This document shows, piece by piece, positions 20,055 to 29,352 of a DNA stretch of 64,000 nt (position 1 is its first letter; the number at the start of each line of letters is the position of its first letter). Under the pieces are notes generated by a model. The model did no database searches and was not told the origin of the DNA. It was given only the letters and a program-made list of their open reading frames with translations. The position numbers were made by a program, and so were the translations under genes. This DNA is from Semisulcospira habei (lineage: Eukaryota; Mollusca; Gastropoda; Semisulcospiridae), in assembly GCA_036245525.1 (NCBI GenBank), contig BTPG01000008.1, forward strand, positions 32,972,231 to 33,036,230, read 5' to 3'.

Positions 20055-20205
20055 ATCCGTTTAGCCTTGACACAGCACACAGATATGGACGGACCATGAT
20101 AGTTCAAGGGTGGTGCCAGGATAGCTTGGCGCCTGAAGGCGCCAAGCTATCCTGGCACCACCCTTGAACTATCATGGTCGATCTGTCTCCTGCACTGTAA
20201 TGTAT
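20055..20205 (+). mobile_element. Family B MITE, right end lost
   Basis: TTAGCCTTGACACAGCACAC at left, a perfect hairpin around AGCTTGGCGCCTGAAGGCGC, then CGATCTGTCTCCTGCACTGT. The rest is replaced by a family H palindrome, which begins immediately. Confidence 0.8.
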
Positions 20206-20272
20206 GTACACCGGTTATCTCCCTCCATGAGCTACCGCTGACAGCAAATCGAATGGGACAGCCAATGTGTGT
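20206..20272. repeat. Palindrome family H, degenerate
   Basis: TACACCGGTTATCTCCCTCC ATGAGCTACCGC ... GCAAATCGAATGGGACAGCC AATGTGTG. Confidence 0.62.
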
Positions 20273-20614
20273 GATGAACGTAGTCGATTTCTGCGTTCTT
20301 GTGTATTTTCGTGACGTACTGGTTAAGATGGCGTCAAGAGCATAGGGTTCAAACACGCAAACCTTCTTGACATTAACACTGTGGCAAATAGGGTTAACGA
20401 CTGCTGTTCCACCAGCACAAGAGGTCTATTAAAGAGAAATGAATTTCGCACCCGACATTACCATAAGACACTATTATTAAATACACACCGCGCGCGGCCA
20501 ACACGAATCAGGTCACGAGGACTATGACGCCGGAGAGAAGTTGCAAGTGCTTGAAAGTCCATAAAAGAGCTCACAAAAGTTACCTCCCACCATCCGATTC
20601 GCGACTTTGTGTGT

Positions 20615-20680
20615 GTTTTTCTGTGATTTCGAACCTTACGGCTAGAAGCCGTAAGGTTCGAAATTACAGACTACCAAACA
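20615..20680. repeat. Palindrome family G
   Basis: CTGTGATTTCGAACCTTACG GCTAGAAGCCG TAAGGTTCGAAATTACAG. Outer arms are decayed. The flanks, 20275-20610 and 20685-20945, hold no recognised feature. Confidence 0.8.
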
Positions 20681-20947
20681 TTTATGTGGAGAGGATCGAG
20701 GGCGGTAACCAGGACGTAAAGAGGTTTGACTTCTGTACAGCAAACCACAGACCGTGCTTGTGAAGAAATCCCCACGGCCTGTTTGCGTGGTAGATTAAAA
20801 AAAAAAAAAAGGCATCCGTTTAAAAGGTCCAGACTTGATCAGTGTTCAGGTCGTACTGCATAGGCGATTGATGTCCCTGTCCTCTCGAAGCCCTGCCCCT
20901 AATACCTATAAGGGCCTCCTTCCATTATTACTCATGTGGCGTGGGCG

Positions 20948-21170
20948 TTAACCCCTTCCCAGCCACTGTACGTATATTGGTGTGTTTTTTTCTGAAATCA
21001 GTGGTCATTCATTGACCAAACGTCACAACTGTCCAAAGAACATGGACACAAAGTTGTCTTAGCAGGAGTCATAGATCCTCATGAGGCCCCGCGACAGCGG
21101 GGCCTCATGAGGATCTATGACTCTTGCAGCTGGATTGTGTTCTGTAATTTCTCAGCAATGAAGGAGTTAA
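20948..21170 (-). mobile_element. Family A MITE, full length
   Basis: TTAACCCCTTCCCAGCCACT to CTCAGCAATGAAGGAGTTAA. The hairpin CATAGATCCTCATGAGGCCC CGCGACAGCGGG has compensating changes on both arms (GAGGCC/GGCCTC), which keep the stem intact. Confidence 0.9.
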
Positions 21171-21373
21171 ACCCCAAACCAACCAAGCATGATAATTTCT
21201 GTGATAATTTCAGCGCCACAAAAGTAGATAGCGTTTGTTTTTTCTGCGTTTGTGTTTCCACGCAGACAGGTGCGGTGTGCTGTTCTGACATTTTATGACT
21301 TACCTCTTACCTCGTACCGTCCAAACATCACATACCACCTTCGGATATTATTCCGATCTTACGACTGAAGTAG

Positions 21374-21512
21374 ACGATTTCCGGAAATCAGAAGTGTTTT
21401 GTTTTTTTTTAATGCAAGTCTTTTGACTCAAACAGTTGTCTTTTTATCCACTGTTTTGCGTCAAAAGACGTGCAGTGTTTTTTTACCTACTTCTGAATTC
21501 CGGAAATCATCT
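21374..21512. repeat. Nested imperfect palindrome
   Basis: Outer arms GACGATTTCCGGAAATCAGA AGT and ACTTCTGAATTCCGGAAATC ATC enclose inner arms GCAAGTCTTTTGACTCAAAC AGT and ACTGTTTTGCGTCAAAAGAC GTGC. A T run interrupts the left side. One copy seen. Confidence 0.75.
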
Positions 21513-21880
21513 TTTGCCGGTCTGCAAACAATTAAAAGAAAATAAAAATTACTCTGCTAGCAAAAAGGGACAAAACATGGGCACAAGAGCCTCATCGTTT
21601 CAAACAGGGGAAGGGGAGGGGTGTGTGGACGGGTGGTGGAAAAGAAGATAGGGAGACGCAGTGGGGAGGGGGACAGGGGTCATGGGAGAAGGTGCTTTGG
21701 GTGTTGGGGCTTCGTTGCTGGACTGTTCACCAGGAACACCCATCGACACTCCGTGCCTAATTAGCACCTCACCTGCCGAGTTATCATCGCCGTTAATCTG
21801 GGTCACGCGGAGAGAAGGGTTGTCTGGTATTCAGGTTACAAACTGGCTTTGAACACTTCTGAAGCCAGAGAATCTCAATT

Positions 21881-21949
21881 TACAAGAGGCATAGATCCTC
21901 ATGAGCCCCCGCATCCGCGGGGGCTCATGAGGATTTATGCCTCTTGCTA
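21881..21949. mobile_element. Family A hairpin core
   Basis: ACAAGAGGCATAGATCCTCA TGAGCCCCCGCATCCGCGGG, perfect stem; the outer arms are not clear. Confidence 0.8.
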
Positions 21950-22019
21950 ACTTTGTCAACAATTTCACTGCCTGTGGGCGCAACAAAAATGATGTCTTTT
22001 AAAACCACGACAAATTGAA

Positions 22020-22107
22020 CGCTGAACATCTGCGGAGGCTCATGAGGTTCTTTGCCCCTTGTAGTTGCTTTTGTTCGCATTTTTTTCAGCAGTACTGAAA
22101 GGGTTAT
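22020..22107 (-). mobile_element. Family A right-half remnant
   Basis: TGCGGAGGCTCATGAGGTTC TTTGCCCC, then TTCAGCAGTACTGAAAGGGT TA. Half of a reversed A element. Confidence 0.6.
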
Positions 22108-22810
22108 GGCCAATATGTGTTTTAACCAAGGAGGCCAAAACTGATAATGGCTGGTTCTGAGAAGTGATTCGAGCTGTCAATGTACAAAATCAGCTATCGT
22201 GTTCCATTCTCTATTCGAACTGTCAATGTACTTCTTGCTGGCTTCAATTTTCAGTGACAGTGTGTTTCATTGATCGGGAGATTCGTCAATAATTTATTAT
22301 TGATATTATGAATTCTGATATCATGTAGACATTCGAACAGAAAACTAGAAACAAGCGGTCCGTTTTCTGTGGTTAAGGGGTGCGAGCAGGTGCGTGTGTG
22401 TTTTCGTGTTTTTGGGTTGTTTTGTTTGTTTTTGGTTTTGGTTTTTGTTTGTTTGTTTGTTTGTTGTTGTTTTTAGGGGGATGGGTGGGGAGGCGGGGGG
22501 GGGGGTTGGGAGGGGGTGTCAGTGAGGGCGGGGGTGTATTGGTATCAGTACCTGCTCTGTGCACCGGTTACCTTCTGATGACAGGTTAAACCGGTTACCT
22601 GCAGATGATAGGTTGTTAATGGAATATGCAGGTGGTCGGAGTGGATTTGAGGGGGGTATACATATGTATCATCACCTGCGATCTACACAGGCAATTAATT
22701 TTACCCAGCATAGCAGGAGGCGGCAAGATTAGCCAGAAGACCTTGATGTGTTTTCTTCTGATTATCACGGAAAGAAGGGGAGGGGTGATTCGATACAGAG
22801 GGTGGACATA
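22108..22810. other. Unassigned stretch with T/G-rich tract
   Basis: A (TTTG)n and G-rich tract lies at 22395-22545. CTGTCAATGTACAAAATC and CTGTCAATGTACTTCTTG form a short direct repeat at 22175 and 22221. No gene recognised. Confidence 0.55.
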
Positions 22811-22902
22811 TTAACCCTTCGGCTTTCGGTAGCGGTTTTTGTCACGATGATTCCGGCAGGAATCATCGCGACAAAAACCGCTAACGACAGCCAAAGGGTT
22901 AA
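22811..22902. mobile_element. Family C palindromic MITE, 92 bp, intact ends
   Basis: TTAACCCTTCGGCTTTCGGT ... GATGATTCCGGCAGGAATCATC ... CGACAGCCAAAGGGTTAA. Both TTAA ends are intact. The right half supplies the unit of the 54-bp array at 10146. Confidence 0.93.
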
Positions 22903-22903
22903 A

Positions 22904-22945
22904 TCTTCAAGAGATGTAGATCCTCATGAGCCCACCGCAAGTGTC
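22904..22945. mobile_element. Family A hairpin fragment
   Basis: CAAGAGATGTAGATCCTCAT GAGCCCACCGCA, left arm only, next to the family C copy. Confidence 0.5.
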
Positions 22946-23183
22946 TGTGGCAATGTACACGAAAATTAGTCAGACGTACGCTTGTTTAAACTGTGGCCGC
23001 ACGCGCTGAACTGATTAGCCCCTTCACGACCGAGACAAACTGAACGCCACACCACCGCAAGATGTATAGATGTATAGATCGTCATGAACCCCCGCTGATG
23101 CGGGGGCTCATGAGGATCTATGCCTCTTGCTGACACCACTTTGTATCCATGCTCCAGGGACAGTTAGGGCATTTAATGTTGAA

Positions 23184-23306
23184 TTAACTCATTCAGCCCG
23201 ACGGCCGTATTTCCCAAATTTTGAAGGCGTCATCTAACGACTATGCACCTGTTGCAGGCGCCAAGCTAATCTGGCACTACCCTTGAATTATCATGGTCGA
23301 CCCATT

Positions 23307-23390
<84 letters not shown>

Positions 23391-23598
23391 CGTGTTAGGA
23401 ATGCGCCTACATGGTGCGAGCAGATGTTTATTTAAAGAGTGAGTGCGTTCTAATTTTTCTCCTTTTTAATATTTTTTGTGCTGTAAAGCGCTCCGAGCTT
23501 GCTGTTCGTGGGGAAGGGCGCTATATAAAAACTATGTATTATTATTATTATTATTATTATTTCCTGCGGCTGTACTGCGTCAGGGCTGAATGAATTAA
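23184..23598 (+). mobile_element. Family B MITE nested in A and itself interrupted
   Basis: TTAACTCATTCAGCCCGACG at left, TCAGGGCTGAATGAATTAA at right. The hairpin's left arm is deleted (only AGGCGCCAAGCTAATCTGGC remains). At 23309-23560 it is interrupted by a (GT)n tract plus a LINE/SINE 3' tail. Confidence 0.85.
23309..23562 (+). mobile_element. LINE/SINE 3' tail with (GT)n, third nesting level
   Basis: (GT)n at 23310-23387, then TGTAAAGCGCTCCGAGC ... GGGCGCTATATAAAAACT and an (ATT)n tail, a 3' signature like that at 17460-17527. ATTTC appears on both sides, a possible short target duplication, although the right copy merges with the (ATT)n tail. Confidence 0.65.
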
Positions 23599-23654
23599 CC
23601 AAAAATGCAGACACACAATCTGCGTCACTGAACTGGCACTGAACGGGTTAACAA

Positions 23655-24025
23655 ACAGAAATTTCAAAAAGTGCAAAGGGTTAAAATGGTCCAGATACTG
23701 GACAGGCATCTCCATTTCGCATAATACCGCTTTTATGAGTTGTGTACATATTCCTAAGAGGCTACCCTTACCCTGCAAGAACCCTCGAGGTGCACACGCG
23801 CTTGGCGTCAAGGTGAAGCCTGGTTTTCCTTCTGCCAGGATATGCACCTACGCAGCCCCCTCGCAAGAGTGTGGCGGCTCGTAGATACAGTGGGGTCTAA
23901 TAGGTCTTACATACTCAATGGCGATGTAAGTGGGCTATACAGTAATTCAACATCTGGCTTACTAACGTCTATTTTCCATAAACTGTGAACGTCGACGGAC
24001 TTTCAGCTAGCAGATGTTAAAGGGG
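23655..24025. other. Unassigned stretch
   Basis: No repeat or gene recognised. A 96-codon minus-strand frame at 23557-23847 crosses the nested element boundary and is not credible. Confidence 0.5.
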
Positions 24026-24119
24026 CGATTTCATTCGTGTGCAGGTCTGTGAGTCTGGATCTTACGGCCGTAGGCCGTAAGATCCAGACTCATAGACCTG
24101 CACACATTGAATGGAATCG
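24026..24119. repeat. Palindrome family G, extended arms
   Basis: GCGATTTCATTCGTGTGCAG GTCTGTGAGTCTGGATCTTA CGGCCGTAGGCCG ... CACACATTGAATGGAATCGC. The best preserved G copy, showing that the palindrome extends beyond the CACAC ends. Confidence 0.85.
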
Positions 24120-24394
24120 CTCTTCATCACGGTTTCACGGAGTGCATGAGTGCCGTTGAGTACACGCGTGTTGCTGTTATCCACGAAGGCAGACACAAGT
24201 CCGTCATTATTCCGCCGTTACTATCTTAAGGAGTAAAAACACGAGCTCGTTCACACTTGAGGAAGAAGATCACTCTGTTTCGAGGTTTTTGTTGCAGGTT
24301 AAAGTGCTAAAATATAAATATTGAAATGCGCCGGAAAGCAGAACTGCTGACTGAGATTTCTCACTGAGGTAGGCTTCATTTAGCGTGGAATTTG

Positions 24395-25050
<656 letters not shown>

Positions 25051-25127
25051 GTTCAGTCTCATTACGATAGGACACTTTGTAAAGGAGGCAATGTTGCCTT
25101 TATAAAACTTTATCCCGGTAACCGTTT

Positions 25128-25231
25128 CATCATCATCATCATCATAATTATCTGTGTGTGTGTGTGTTGTGTTTTGTGTGTGTGTGTGCGTCCGTGCGTG
25201 CGTGTGTGTGTGTGGCGGTGTGTGTGTGTAT

Positions 25232-25262
<31 letters not shown>

Positions 25263-25290
25263 CGTGCGTGCGCCGTGTGCGTGTGTCTAA
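25128..25290. repeat. (ATC)n and (TG)n microsatellites
   Basis: A CATCATCATC run, then (TG)n with CGTGCGTGCG interruptions. From 25295 to 25700 nothing specific was recognised. Confidence 0.9.
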
Positions 25291-25707
25291 TTGTCTGTAA
25301 TTCTGTAACTCGTGTTTCATCTGTAGGTTTGAATACTTATTGCAAGAAGTAAAAGTTCCAGTCTTAACTTAAATTTCTTCCCAACTGATCATCACTATCA
25401 TGGAGGTCTACCATCATCGTAATTTTCTACTGCTTTTCCTTATGTCGGTCACTGCGTGTTCTGAGTGAGACATAAAGCAGTATAGTTATGACAGTTACGA
25501 GAAAGGTACAAGAGACTACAAGATATACACGCCTTCAGAAGTAGACCCGCGCAGCATCGTGCCTCCGAAGTCTCAATCGATCTGAGAAACACAGATCCAG
25601 AATGTTCAATGCCACTTGCAGATATGCATCTTTCGCTTACAGACTAAAAATAAGATCATGTTTCCAAAACCTCCCTCCAGCTGAGAACTACAGATCCAGA
25701 ACTTTCC

Positions 25708-25780
25708 AGCAATAGGCATAGATTCTCATGAGCCCCCGCAGAATGCGGGGGTTTATGAGGGTCTATGCTTCTTGCAGATG
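25708..25780. mobile_element. Family A hairpin core (GATTCTCATGAG subtype)
   Basis: GCAATAGGCATAGATTCTCA TGAGCCCCCGCAGAATGCGG ... GGGTCTATGCTTCTTGCAGA. Followed at 25801 by a G run. Confidence 0.7.
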
Positions 25781-26029
25781 TGCATCGTTCGCTTACAGAC
25801 TTGGGGGGGGGCGGCGGGGGGGGGGGGGGGGGGGAGGGGGAGAACACCATGGAGAAAACCAGAAGAGATGTCAAACCCGCGGGAGGCGTCAAACACTGAC
25901 GTTCCTTTGATAAGACCGACATAACCTTTGATAACCACACACTCGTGCTCACTTTTAACAAGAAGAGCTGTAATTACCGCCGTGTACAAAACAGTCTCTC
26001 ACAAAACCCCTTCTCAGAATCTTGCATAG

Positions 26030-26075
26030 CCTATAAAGGCATAGATTCTCAGGGGCCGCTTGCGGATAACCAGAC
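26030..26075. mobile_element. Family A hairpin fragment
   Basis: AAGGCATAGATTCTCAGGGG CCGCTTGCGG. Both loop arms are missing. Confidence 0.45.
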
Positions 26076-26189
26076 ACTAATTCTTCTCTTCTGATGACGA
26101 TGCCGTCGTAACCTTTTGATTACCACATACTGGCGTCAACTTTTTAACGCGAAGAGCAAAGGATTACCGCCGCTTACAAAACAGTCTTC

Positions 26190-26296
26190 CAGTAAGTGAA
26201 AAGTCCTCGGGCCCACAACAGCCGCAGTGGGCCCGCGCCCGGCTGTGCGCGGGGCTCTCTGCGGCCGTCATGGGTCCGAAGACGTTTTGCTACTGG
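26190..26296. repeat. Palindrome family I, degenerate
   Basis: GTGAAAAGTCCTCGGGCCCA ... GTGGGCCCGCGCCCGGCTGT GCGCGGGG ... GGGTCCGAAGACGTTTTGCT. Same plan as the copies at 55594 and 63684: an AAAAGTCCT-type end, a GC-rich arm, a GTGCGCGGGC core. Confidence 0.62.
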
Positions 26297-26323
26297 GCCT
26301 ATGATCCAGGGTCGTTCCACCTG

Positions 26324-26394
26324 CAAGAGGTGTCAATACTCATAAGCCCTTGCACCCTTTTGAGTATTGGCTCATGAGGAACCAATGCGTCTTG
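26324..26394. mobile_element. Family A hairpin core, degenerate
   Basis: GCAAGAGGTGTCAATACTCA TAAGCCCTTGCACC ... TGGCTCATGAGGAACCAATG CGTCTTG. Confidence 0.55.
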
Positions 26395-26460
26395 TTCCTT
26401 ATGCAGTCATCAAAGGGAGATTTAAACCCCTTCCCTGCCACGGGTCTCAGATAGTGTTTC

Positions 26461-26662
26461 TTAATCCCTTCACTGCCAGTAGACCCAGTTTGTTGTGTCT
26501 TTGAAGCCATCGCCGTTAATTCGACGTCAAACGGTCGAAGGAACTCATCGAGGACACAAAGTACTTTCGGCAGGAGACACAGATCCTCATGAGCCCTTGA
26601 GGATGTCTACCTCTTGCAGTTGTGTGCTCTTGGATTTGCCGCTCATCATTCAATGGGGTTAA
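26461..26662 (-). mobile_element. Family A MITE, first of a tandem pair
   Basis: TTAATCCCTTCACTGCCAGT at left and CATTCAATGGGGTTAA at right. The hairpin is reduced (CAGATCCTCATGAGCCCTTG AGGATG). An additional A end (TTAAACCCCTTCCCTGCCAC) lies just upstream at 26430. Confidence 0.75.
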
Positions 26663-26805
26663 ATCTTTGCAAATTCAGCGACCAAAGAACCTCTTACGTC
26701 CAAAGAACATGGATACAAAGCGCCGTCAGCAAGAGGCATGGATCCTCATGAACCCCCGCAACTGCGGGGGCTCATGAGGATCTATGCCTCTTGCGGCAAG
26801 GGTTT
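26659..26805 (-). mobile_element. Family A MITE, second of a tandem pair
   Basis: Shares the TTAA at 26659 with the preceding copy. Arm words CAAAGAACATGGATACAAAG lead into a perfect hairpin at 26728-26796. The right outer arm is lost. Confidence 0.8.
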
Positions 26806-26835
26806 AGACTGCGGCGGAAGACACAAATTTTATGA

Positions 26836-27175
26836 GCTGCAGCGTTATGGAGAGGCAGCGAAAATATGACGTTGTATATCTACGCAAATTGTTGAATATG
26901 TCTAGACCGTCAGGAACGTTTCGCAAAAAAGCAATGAAATTATGAGGTCATATTTATCCGCAAATTGCTAAACATACCCATACCTACAGTAATGATGCGG
27001 CTGCACTGTTAGGGGAGATCGGTGCCAACTATGGAATGTATTATCCTAGGCCGCAGTACATGAGTGTTACGGAGAAGCCATGACATGATGAGGTCATACG
27101 TATCTACAAAACTGCTGAAACACATCCATACCGACAGTACTAAAGAGGGGGTCGGCGCCAACTGCAATGTACGGG
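26836..27175. repeat. Degenerate tandem repeat, about three units of 100-130 bp
   Basis: Units share ATGAGGTCATAYNTATCYNC AAA, TGCTRAAMAYAYCCATACC, ACAGTA, and GGTCGGYGCCAACT; ATGAGTGTTACGGAGAAGCC recurs as GCGTTATGGAGAGGC. Identity between units is modest, so this is an old array. Confidence 0.6.
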
Positions 27176-27266
27176 CAGTTCAACCTGTGACCTTCTGTCT
27201 GGAGGGGCGCCAAGCGAAGCCAGGCCTACCCCACACTGGATAGATGGAGACCACCAGTGTTGTCTC

Positions 27267-27271
<5 letters not shown>

Positions 27272-27303
<32 letters not shown>
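27272..27303. repeat. Poly(T) tract, 32 bp
   Basis: Could be the poly(A) tail of a minus-strand retroposed sequence whose body would lie to the right; none was recognised. Confidence 0.7.
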
Positions 27304-27304
<1 letters not shown>

Positions 27305-27364
27305 GACACAGGTCAACCTCAAATTAACGCGCTCCGGTATATCGAGGCATCTGATATAAATCTG

Positions 27365-27424
27365 ATAGAACCCGTTGCAGCCTGTAGGGGCACATGAGAA
27401 TCTATGCCTCTTTCACGCTGATGG
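27365..27424. mobile_element. Family A hairpin fragment
   Basis: GTAGGGGCACATGAGAATCT ATGCCTCTTTC. Right arm only; ends where family E begins. Confidence 0.5.
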
Positions 27425-27542
27425 ATTAGCTCAATCAAGACGCTCCGCATCAATAGCTGCGAAAGTGTCGTATAGCGTTGTCGCCGGCAACGCTACAAGA
27501 CACTTTAGCAGCTATTGATGCGGGGCGCCTTGAATGCGTTAG
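27425..27542. mobile_element. Family E palindromic MITE
   Basis: TTAGCTCAATCAAGACGCTC CGCATCAATAGCTGCG ... GCTATTGATGCGGGGCGCCT TGAATGCGTTAG. Near-perfect palindrome of 118 bp with TTAG at left and TTAG at right. Confidence 0.88.
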
Positions 27543-27945
27543 ACCGTTAGACCGAGTGAGCGACTCTCTCTATCGTCGTTCTCTCTCAGCTCCATAAAAT
27601 TACCCTGGTTGTCAGCTGCTATCGCGTTGTTGTCTTCAAGTAAGTAACGGCTCTTTATATCACCATTAGTTCCGTGCTGGTCATCCCAGCCATCTGCTCC
27701 ACCAAAGGAAGACGTACAGACTTAAAGCTTGCCGGCCAACAGAAGACTTGAAAAAAAATCCCAAGAAAGCCAGAAACACGCTTAGGAAGGACAATTACAA
27801 ACACAACTGCGTTGTACTTGTCGTTTTTGTAAGCGTGCTTCTTTGTTTGCTGAGCGCGTGGCAGTCACCTTGTTGATCTGGATTTTTTTATACAGAAGAA
27901 CAGTCTGCCTCTGTTCATTAACATCTGTGCCGCGTTTTCACAGCT
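27543..27945. other. Unassigned stretch
   Basis: CGCTCTTTATATCACC and ordinary sequence. No feature recognised. GCCAGAAACACGCTTAGGAA GGACAATTAC resembles AGACAGAAACACGCTGAGAA AGAACATTAC at 49466, an unclassified dispersed word. Confidence 0.45.
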
Positions 27946-28024
27946 CGATTTTTGTGCTGAGCTGTTATTTTGGACCTTACAGCTTCCAGCCGTAAGGTCC
28001 AAAATCACAGCTCAGCACGCGTGT
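27946..28024. repeat. Palindrome family G
   Basis: GTGCTGAGCTGTTATTTTGG ACCTTACAGCTTCCAGCCGT AAGGTCCAAAATCACAGCTC AGCAC. Confidence 0.85.
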
Positions 28025-28255
28025 GTATACACAGAACGCGTTTATCCTCGATTGCGCAAATAAACAGTGGCATTGTAAGCAATATTACACCATGACCTAC
28101 TTTCACTGGCGTCGGCACGTGCGCTACATCAGAGATGACCTACAATGATCGCCTGCTATCAATCCCTTGTGCATCCACCCACCGTTACTGTTTACTGTTG
28201 ACAGAACCGGCTGCTGCATGCAAAAGTAAGGGCAGGGAGGGGGTGGGTGGGTTCT

Positions 28256-28469
28256 TTAACCCATTTAGAACCAACGCACTACAGCAGGAGATGAATTGAC
28301 CATGACAATTCAAGAGTAGTGCCAGATGAGCTTGGCGCCTGAAGGCGCCAAGCTCATCTGGCACTATCCTTGAATTATCATGGTCGATCCATCTCCTGCA
28401 GCAGGTACATAGTCCTTGAGTTGCACCTCCAAAATTTGGGAAATGCGGCCTTGGGGTTAAATAGGTTAA
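28256..28469 (+). mobile_element. Family B MITE, full length
   Basis: TTAACCCATTTAGAACCAAC to GGGGTTAAATAGGTTAA. Long hairpin including GGAGATGAATTGACC / GGTCGATCCATCTCC outside the AGCTTGGCGCC core. Confidence 0.9.
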
Positions 28470-28529
28470 TATACTATTTTCGTACCGAATCGTGTGTAGA
28501 TAGCTGGGCACATTTACAAAGTCTATGTA

Positions 28530-28600
28530 CTTTTTACTGGTATCTGATTTGGACCCCACGGCTTTTGGCCATATGGTTTAAAATCACATACAGCACACGT
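28530..28600. repeat. Palindrome family G, decayed
   Basis: TATCTGATTTGGACCCCACG GCTTTTGGCCATATGGTTTA AAATCACATACAGCACAC. Confidence 0.65.
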
Positions 28601-28649
28601 GTTCTTATCGTGTTCGTTGATGAAATATCTGTGGCTTTGGAAGATATTT

Positions 28650-28775
28650 TTTAGTGTGGGATGGGGCGGGGACGGGGGGTGGGGGGGGGGGAGCGTACCT
28701 GACATGTGAGTATCCAGCCTCCAAGAAATTAAACAAGAGGGGATTGGGAGGGGGGGGGTGGATTGGGGTGGTGGC
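28650..28775. repeat. G-rich tracts
   Basis: GGGGCGGGGACGGGGGGTGG and GGGAGGGGGGGGTGG. Possibly a worn hAT-like element as at 19327, but no terminal repeat is visible. Confidence 0.55.
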
Positions 28776-29138
28776 AATCGACAGTTCAAACTCCCCAAAA
28801 TCAGGCATAGCACTTTTTTTAAAATCTTATTTCTTTCCTCCAACATTTACTTTTTCCAAACAATAAATTCTATAAGAATGAGGTTTTTTCCTGCAAAGTC
28901 ATTTTTCATTCATTTCTTATTGTGCGCGTATGTGTAGGGTGGAGGGAGGGGGGCGGAGATTTGATGTTCTAAGTACTGAGTGAAACCTTGTAGCAACAAC
29001 CGACAGCGGGCTATGGGCCGGGACAGACGACCAACGACCAACCTGGATCAAGTCTTTCATCCTTATGGTGAACGGCGGTGAAGCCAGGGATCGATGTAAT
29101 CTGGGTAACGATGCTGTGACCAGAACCTTGCACCGTCT

Positions 29139-29206
29139 TCAAGAAGCATAGATTATCATGAGCCACAGCGACTGCAGGCGCTCATGTGAATCTATACCTC
29201 TTGCTG
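29139..29206. mobile_element. Family A hairpin core (GATTCTCATGAG subtype)
   Basis: CAAGAAGCATAGATTATCAT GAGCC ... GCTCATGTGAATCTATACCT CTTGC. Confidence 0.65.
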
Positions 29207-29352
29207 CTAATGCTTCATCCCCATGTACTTACATTTCAGGATCCTCATGGGAAGTACCAAAGTCTTTGGGATTATGCCGCTGACGGAGAGAGGGGGAGAA
29301 TTTCATTTCCTATAATCGTTTGCGACCGACTACCGCCAGACCGCGTCGCCTG

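Larger units (their letters stand above)
23015..23651 (+). mobile_element. Family A MITE split by a nested B element
   Basis: Left part 23015-23187 (TTAGCCCCTTCACGACCGAG, hairpin at 23060-23130, TTGTATCCATGCTCCAGGGA). Right part 23595-23651 (AATGCAGACACACAATCTGC ... CACTGAACGGGTTAA). A family B element sits between, at a duplicated TTAA. Confidence 0.88.
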
